From Ecdyonurus torrentis (lineage: Eukaryota > Arthropoda > Insecta > Ephemeroptera > Heptageniidae): 64,000 nt of DNA. The position numbers and the translations under genes were made by a program. Of the stretch, positions 56,431-64,000 are shown piece after piece. Location: positions 16,215,872 to 16,279,871 of the forward strand of contig OX439127.1 in NCBI GenBank assembly GCA_949318235.1, in the 5' to 3' direction. The notes under the pieces were generated by a model that did not search any database, had not been told where the DNA came from, and saw only the letters and a list, made by a program, of their open reading frames with translations. Within the stretch, counting starts at the first letter, position 1. Each line of letters begins with the position of its first letter.

Positions 56431-58204
56431 AATAACAATAAGTTCGTAATTTCTTTGAAGTTGTAAAAAAAAAAAGCAATTATTTTCATGTATATCTAAC
56501 AATGCTATATATTTATAATAGAATTTCTATGACTTTCCTATGACATACTGTTAACGTTTATCAAGGTAAACTGTCTTTTGACGAAAACTATGAACTTTAA
56601 GACGTTTAACTTAATATTTTATCATTACTTTGTATATTTTATTAAACGTACTTCATAGACCTTAATATTTTTTACATACATATGAAATCAACTTTTTTTT
56701 TTGTCTCAATCATCAACAAAAAAATGAACAAAAAATCAAGTTTTGATTATTAATAATTTTATTTATATCATTAAATTTGTTGAGAACTTTTAAAATAAAG
56801 TTCATAATACAGTATAGAAATTATAATGTAACATTACATGTTACGTGAGTAATAATATGATAGAGAGCATAACGGGAACTGAATCAAGAATTATCCCACC
56901 CACCAAAATATACTATATTATTTTAGAAACATAAAAGTGTTTGTATCTCGTTTTGCTGTAGGTGATGCAACTGTTTCATTTCAATTTTATGCGCTTATAA
57001 GACACTGTATTTTTTTTTTCTCTTTTATTCCACTGCTTCATGGAAAATACTATGTTTTTAAAAGGAGCAAAACGTTCATTATAGTATTACCTGATTACAA
57101 TAAATATTTATTTAATATTTCCAATATTATATACAGTATAATACAGTGGTTAAGTTGCTTGGCACTACATTGGTTGAAGAATAAACGACACATAAAGTAC
57201 ACACAATTAACTTATGAAAATACATGAAAATATTGATAAAGGTAACAAGTAAATTTTAAGTAATTAAAAAAAAAAAATCATGGTCATTAATATCATTTTT
57301 ATTCACAATAAAATTTACTTATATCTGCTAAAATAATAATAAAAAAAAATCAGTAGATGAACTATAAAAATGCTCAAAACCACAATCTGTACAAACAACA
57401 AGTGTATTTTGTTAATTTTAATTAAGTTATATAAAATGTTTTAGATTTAAATGAGTAGCGAATGCTGGAAGGTAGTGGGGAGCACGAGAGTGAATGGCAG
57501 GGAGGAGAGAGGTGGGGAGTTGACGCGACATGTATAATACAACCAACCCGTTCTATAATTTGTCATTCATTCCACGGGTTGAAGTATTTGACTTGTTGCC
57601 TTCAAGAGCGCGTGCTCACACTAGAAGAACATTGCATACCTTGCGACCTCACCCAACACATAATGAAGGTGACTATTCAACAAGAAACATTCAAATTTCA
57701 AATGAGATTTAATAGCATTGAATCATTTAATTGTCTCGTTTGTTAACGGATTCCAAGTTGTTATACCATTAACATAATATTCATTCATATTCATTTTTAG
57801 ACGAATGAGAGTTTCTTATATTTATAAATATTATATGATTTTTTATTTTTAACAATATATAAAATATATACACATACAGAATTGAAAATTAATGCGTTTC
57901 TTTCTCTCTCCATATCACTATAAATACGTATTGAAATGTGCGATTGTATGTTGGAGAAATGCAAAGTTAACTGGCGCGTGCTGAGGTACGAGTTGCCAAG
58001 ATCATGCATATTTTAGCAGGGCGGTGTATGATATGGGTGCGACACGCTTGTTGTATGACTAAATATATTACAGACGGCTGGGAAGGGTACATGCGTGTTA
58101 CTCGCGAAGGTCGTAAGTGCGAGTACTCTTTACTGCACGCACAAATATAACGAATACTCAACACATTCATAATTACGATGTAATCACGATGGTATATTAT
58201 ATAT

Positions 58205-58331
<127 letters not shown>

Positions 58332-59650
58332 TGATAAAATAGCAGAGTTAGATGCATGATGGCATATTATAGTATGTTCAATACAAAGTGTAGCAATAAT
58401 GTATTATTACATAATCATTACTTTGTTTTTATTATTATATACCTCTCTTCTACTCAAGTACTGGAATCTTAATTACTTTTGTACTTACGTCGTACACAAG
58501 GTGGTACATACATACAAGACCAGATAAAACCATAATGTTCTTGCAGCAGAAAATATATTTCGAAATGAAAAATATTTTGTCAATAATTATTATATTGATT
58601 TTTTTTTCAATTGAATTGACAGAGAGATGTCACAAAAAGCTGAAAAAATTTAATAATAGAGTTTAGAGGTTAGCGGAAAAAAAGGAAGAGGAAAAAAAAA
58701 AAGATAAAACATCAAATCAAATATTGATTTCTACAATATATACACGCTTTTAAGCAACCTACGTAACATTCAGTTAATATATATATATAATATAGATGAA
58801 TTCTGATTTTATATAAAAAAAAAGTATTATTGATTTAAGAATTTTAATCTCTTGTTCATTTTTTTTTTTTCATTTTTAGCTGGAGAATATAGCATACAAA
58901 ATACATACAGAATATATTTTTTAACATTATAAGAGTATACAAATTAAAATATAAATAAATAAATGAGTAAATTTGTATTTTTTTTCTATCTATGCATTTT
59001 TTTTAATAAAGATGATTATTTTATACAGTACGTACTTTTACTAAATAGGGATTTTTTTGCAACAACAACAACAAAGTATGAATTAATGTATAGTGCATGT
59101 GGTACACTTGAAAAATTAGTTTTATACATCTTATATTATGAAGCACGTATAGTTACATTATCATTTGATTTGAGCATAGCATAAAAACTCAAATAATTAA
59201 ATTACTGTGTATAGTGTGAACGTGTATCATATTGAATACAAATCATAACAGCAAGCGCGTGAGAGTTTTGATAGGAGCGCGCTCTTCGTAAGATAAATCA
59301 TTTATATAACCTTGCCCAAATAATAATAAAAAAACCACAAATGCACGTTGTCCTGCGTCATCTTTTCTGAGAATTGATTCCAAATGCAGATTGCGGTTAG
59401 CAGTAAAGGAACAAAACTTGTTTAGATTATACACCAACGATTTGAGATTCAGGAAACCACGACCTTTCTATTCAAGTTTGTCAATGAATGACGTATCTCT
59501 AATACTAACCACTATATAAATCTAATCTTTAATTTGTAAAATAAACAATTAATCACCAAACATAACAATTAAAATCATTATTTATTTATTTTTTAAAAAT
59601 TCTTTTTCGCAAAATATGATATCATTTTTCTTGTATATACAGTAGAGTAA

Positions 59651-59781
59651 TGGCCTGTTCACACGAAACAATACTTTGTACTCTGCAATAAATTTCATAG
59701 CATGAAAATTTCATGGATTTTCATGGAGATCTCATTCATGCAGTCAAATTTATTTCACATTGAAAATATTGCGAACAGGCA
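59651..59781. mobile_element. Short MITE with GGCCTGTTCACAC ends
   Basis: TGGCCTGTTCACACG pairs with GCGAACAGGCA, with inner TGCAATAAATTTCATAGCAT against the right arm. A poly(C) run of about 17 follows (59790-59804). Confidence 0.65.
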
Positions 59782-60321
59782 GATTAGACCCCCCCCCCCC
59801 CCCCGCCAAAGAAAAAAAGAAGAAGAAGAAGCATTTCATTAAATATTTTGTAATATTCTAAATTTCACATGTTCAAAAGATCATTAGCTACTTTTCTATC
59901 ATTTTAATTAAAAAATAAAAGTGTACACTATGTACAAAATTTATACGGCTAACATGATATTGTCATATAATAATAATAAAATAATATAATTCAATATTTT
60001 ATATCTTTGATTTTCTTCCTAAATTACAATAGTTATTGCAAAACAATATAAAAATGTTTCTTCTTTTACAATATAAAAAATAAAAGCCTATATAAACAAT
60101 GAAATAAAAAATATATATTATGACATTTTTTTTATAAGACATATAAGTTATTTTATATTTTGTAACAAAAATGAAATAAAATAAATAAATAGCTTATAAG
60201 TCTCAAAAAATAAGAAAAATACATCTAAAGTCTTTATCGTCACCCAAACTATAAACTGCTGTATGAAGATAGAAAAGATACACACAATACAGAATATTAC
60301 ATTTTATTTCATGCCCCTTAG

Positions 60322-60360
<39 letters not shown>

Positions 60361-61679
60361 TAGGATAGGTATCAGTTTCTTTCTTTTTTATTATGATTTA
60401 CTAGTCATTAAAAAAATGATAAATTTTATTAAAAGTATGTTATTTCTCTTAGCATTAACTTTTCAAATCAAATCAGAGAGAGAGAGAGAGAGAGTATAGT
60501 TTTAGATTCATTTTTAACATTAAATCTAACATTTTTCAGTTTAAGTTGAAATTTTTTAATATTGAAAAATACCAAAATTTTAGTTTCAAAATATTCTAAT
60601 GTATTTTGTGTTTCTTGCATTGAAAATTCAACGTTCAGTTTGTAGGCAAATTAGTAAACTAGGTCACCTTTAACTAATTGTTTTTTTAGCAATAAAATTA
60701 TATTATTACGTTACGTCACGTGCATTGTTACGTAATTCTAGCCTTTTCTTTTGACTTTGAGCATTGAAAATTACTATTATTTCAAGTACATCTTTTTGAT
60801 TTTCCTATACCAAGTTTCCACCAAGTATTTTGATTTATTATTATTAATATTATTTTATATAATATAATATAAAAATACCAACTAGAATAAATTATACCAT
60901 ATGTTCAGTAATAAACTTTAGCAGAATCATACAAGTTTTTATGTCTATCAAAGTTTTACAAAATACCTTATATTCTATACCCTCCCCTCCTCACCCCCTC
61001 TTTATTTGCAATAATACAGTTTATGAAATAAATAAAGGCAAGTCTTGTCTTTCAACAGACACAAAATTATCAGAAATCGTATATCTATTTCGTGTAGTTA
61101 AAAATATATCGTGATTAATCAAAAAATATTTTTTAAATTTAATCGGTATTTTATTAAATATCAGTAATACATTAGCTAACAGTTTAATTTGGGATATTTA
61201 AGATATTGAAATTAACTTTTTAAATTTTCTAACAAATACTCTTTATTCTTGAATGTAATGCTTATTTGCATTTTTGAGCTTTCAGTTTAAAGCAAGATTT
61301 AAAAGTAGGTTATAGCATTTTCTTGCCTGAAACTCATGTCTTTTACTAATTATTTTTCAATAGTAAAAATATTATTACTTTTATGTCACTTGAGCTGTTA
61401 TATAATTCTTGTATTTGTAAAATTTGGAGCGTTGCAACGTTTTGTGATAAAAAAAATCGTTGTATTCAATTGTGCATTTTTTTTTTTTTTTTGTTCGGCT
61501 ATCAGCCGTCCACCAAATAATTCCAATTTTAATAGGAAAAAAAAAAAGCTAGAATAAATTATCCCCTATGGTCAATACTAAAATTTAGCATAATCATAAA
61601 AGTTTTTACGTAATATATCAAATAAGTTTTAGAAAACAACTTATACATATAAAATAAATTTCATTGTGAAAAATGTTTT

Positions 61680-61710
<31 letters not shown>

Positions 61711-62161
61711 TTATTTGCAATATATGAAAAGAAGGTTTTTATATAAAAAAAAGTATTATTTATAATTCGAATCATGTTTTTACTTCATCCCCCTGTATTT
61801 GAGCCGTGCAGCTGGACTTTGGAGGGTGCACTGGGCACGCGCTTCATGCCAGCTGTTTGTTTACTGCCTTCCTTGTGCATCGTACGCTTGCTGCTCCATC
61901 CACTAATTTCCCACCCACACCCCACGGTGACATTGCACAATCAAATAATTAAACGGGGAGAAAATAAAATCCAAAATGAAAAAAACAATAACAAAACTAC
62001 GCTACTTTTTTTTTATCGAAATAATTTTTAAAACTTTAAAGTTTTAGTTTTTAAAATATATGACGCTTATAATATTTCGTAGAATGTCACTTTAAAATTG
62101 TTATTAATTGAAAAGCTTTTGTTCTACATATATACATAGAAAAATATTCTATTATATATAT

Positions 62162-62274
<113 letters not shown>

Positions 62275-62947
62275 GCTAAAAACAACAACAACTTTGACTG
62301 TTATCGACTTGTACTTCTAAAAAAAACTTGATTTACTTGGAATATAAACTACCATAATAATATTTTAATAATACTAGTTCTTAATATAAGAACTTATTAA
62401 AGTTATCATTTTTATAAGACCAAAACTTAAAATCACAATGGATTAAAAAAAAATATGTAAATAAACCCAAAGAAAATTGGTGTGTCTTCAAAACCCTACC
62501 TTTATAAATTATCTATAATTATTTTCTAAGAAAGACTGATAAGTCAAGTTTCTAATAATAAAAAAATAAAATCAGGGTTACAAGAATACAATACAGTATA
62601 TAAAATTATACTATACTTACTTGTTTGTATGTTTTGTTGAGTAATACATTATAAGCGAGAAGTTACCGTGAATTACGTGTGTGCATGTGAATCTCCCTTA
62701 GATTTGACATTTAAACATACATTTTTTTTTACCTGGAAATCAATTAACTTGATAATATGAGAACCTATGTACATAATATAGTTATATAGTACAAGCATGG
62801 GGTAGTTACAAAATTTACGTGTAAATTTTATTTTTACAGCATCAAGATTTTGTCATATAATTATAATGTTATATAATATAATAAAAATATTTTGTGTAAA
62901 AAACATTTTATTTACGATTGCTAGAACTATTATATGCCAATAACGAA

Positions 62948-62949
<2 letters not shown>

Positions 62950-63040
<91 letters not shown>
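62950..63040. repeat. (TA)n microsatellite, about 90 bp
   Basis: A pure TA tract followed by short TA remnants. Confidence 0.97.
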
Positions 63041-63046
<6 letters not shown>

Positions 63047-64000
63047 TATATAATATATAATAATTTTAAAGCAATTTTTGTTAATGATTTTATTAGTTTT
63101 TAATTTGTAATGTTTAACATTTTTAATGTACACAAAAATAAATAAATATACTTAATAATTAGCTAGCTCATTTTCAGCACAATTTGTTCAATACAGCATA
63201 ATCTATGTTATACTGCATAATAATAGCTATGTTAAAAAATATGAATATGATGTTATACAGCATAATTATTTATGTTATACTATATTGACATAAATGCAGC
63301 ATAAATTACGTTTTATTATACTGTACATACGTTTCTGATAATGTATTTTACAATTAAAAATTTCGCGCTATAAATTTGCAATGTTATTCTTATGAGAAAA
63401 ACACACGCTGAATTTAAATGTTAAAATATATTATCACACTCCTGAGTACGTTAATGAGATCATCATTCTATTACTATAATAATAAAAATAATAAAAAATA
63501 TATATATATATTTACAAGCTTGAATACTTAGGTTTTTGTAAATAAAAAATATATATCCTCACTCTCTCTTCCTCTTTCACTTTCTATATTATATAAAATA
63601 CAGAAATATATAAAATCGTAATCCAATTTTATTTTCCCTACTCTCAATAGTATTTTTGTTCCACGGGCAATAAATCTTTCTGTTCTGATCTGAATCGATG
63701 TTATACAATATCTGCTCTTGATATTGACCTTTTGTTTGTGTATGATAGACAGTAAACAAACCAAGAAATAAAGAATTTAAAATTAATATATATATATATA
63801 TATATATAAAATATAGATGCGCTATACAAAATATATAAGAGAATAAACAGAACAGGTAGTTAGGGGAGAGTTGAGATCAATTATTATTATTTTTGCTTAG
63901 TGTAACTTGATAGCTGTCTTGTCTCTTTATATTCACTTTGTTATCTTCGACTAACAGTTTCATTTTTATCAAACCAAACCAAAAAAAAAAAAAAAAAAAA

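Noticed and set aside
57462..57746. 94-codon plus-strand frame
   Set aside because: It lies in a GC island with no splice partner or domain; the Cys and His are not in a finger spacing.

Overview
The window is AT-rich eukaryotic nuclear DNA with spliced genes, canonical GT-AG introns, long (TA)n and (GA)n microsatellites, many homopolymer runs and numerous short hairpin transposons. The two protein genes look arthropod-like to me. The microsatellite load would suit a crustacean or another repeat-rich arthropod, but the sequence alone does not fix the group. A run of exactly 200 N (18801-19000) marks a draft assembly gap.

Two protein genes are supported, both on the minus strand. The first (6566-21196) is a complete INPP5F/SAC2-type phosphoinositide phosphatase. 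I rebuilt it as 17 coding exons, 3516 nt including the stop, 1171 residues. It has an intact SAC catalytic motif (C-x5-R in NCIDCLDRTN), an hSac2 region and a family-like C-terminus. Its introns hold many inverted-repeat elements, including a three-level transposon nest (11358-12636) that contains an excellent match to a hammerhead ribozyme core (11765-11805).

The second (39406-51490) is a large C2H2 zinc-finger protein. Most of it lies in one long exon with 11 fingers, and a five-codon first exon lies 8.2 kb upstream. Joining the exons in frame runs into one TGA (43066-43068) before the main ORF. This suggests stop-codon readthrough, a cryptic 90-nt intron, an upstream ORF, or a sequence error.

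The remaining DNA holds no gene I can defend: 1-6565, the 18 kb between the two genes, the 8.2 kb zinc-finger intron, and 52-64 kb. It holds AT-rich spacer, microsatellites, hairpin elements and a chain of short GC-rich islands around the zinc-finger gene that may be regulatory. The most striking structures are five hairpin elements strung together by (TA)n tracts at 2155-3306, and a 285-bp-arm palindrome at 54137-54725 carrying a tRNA-like pol III unit in each arm.
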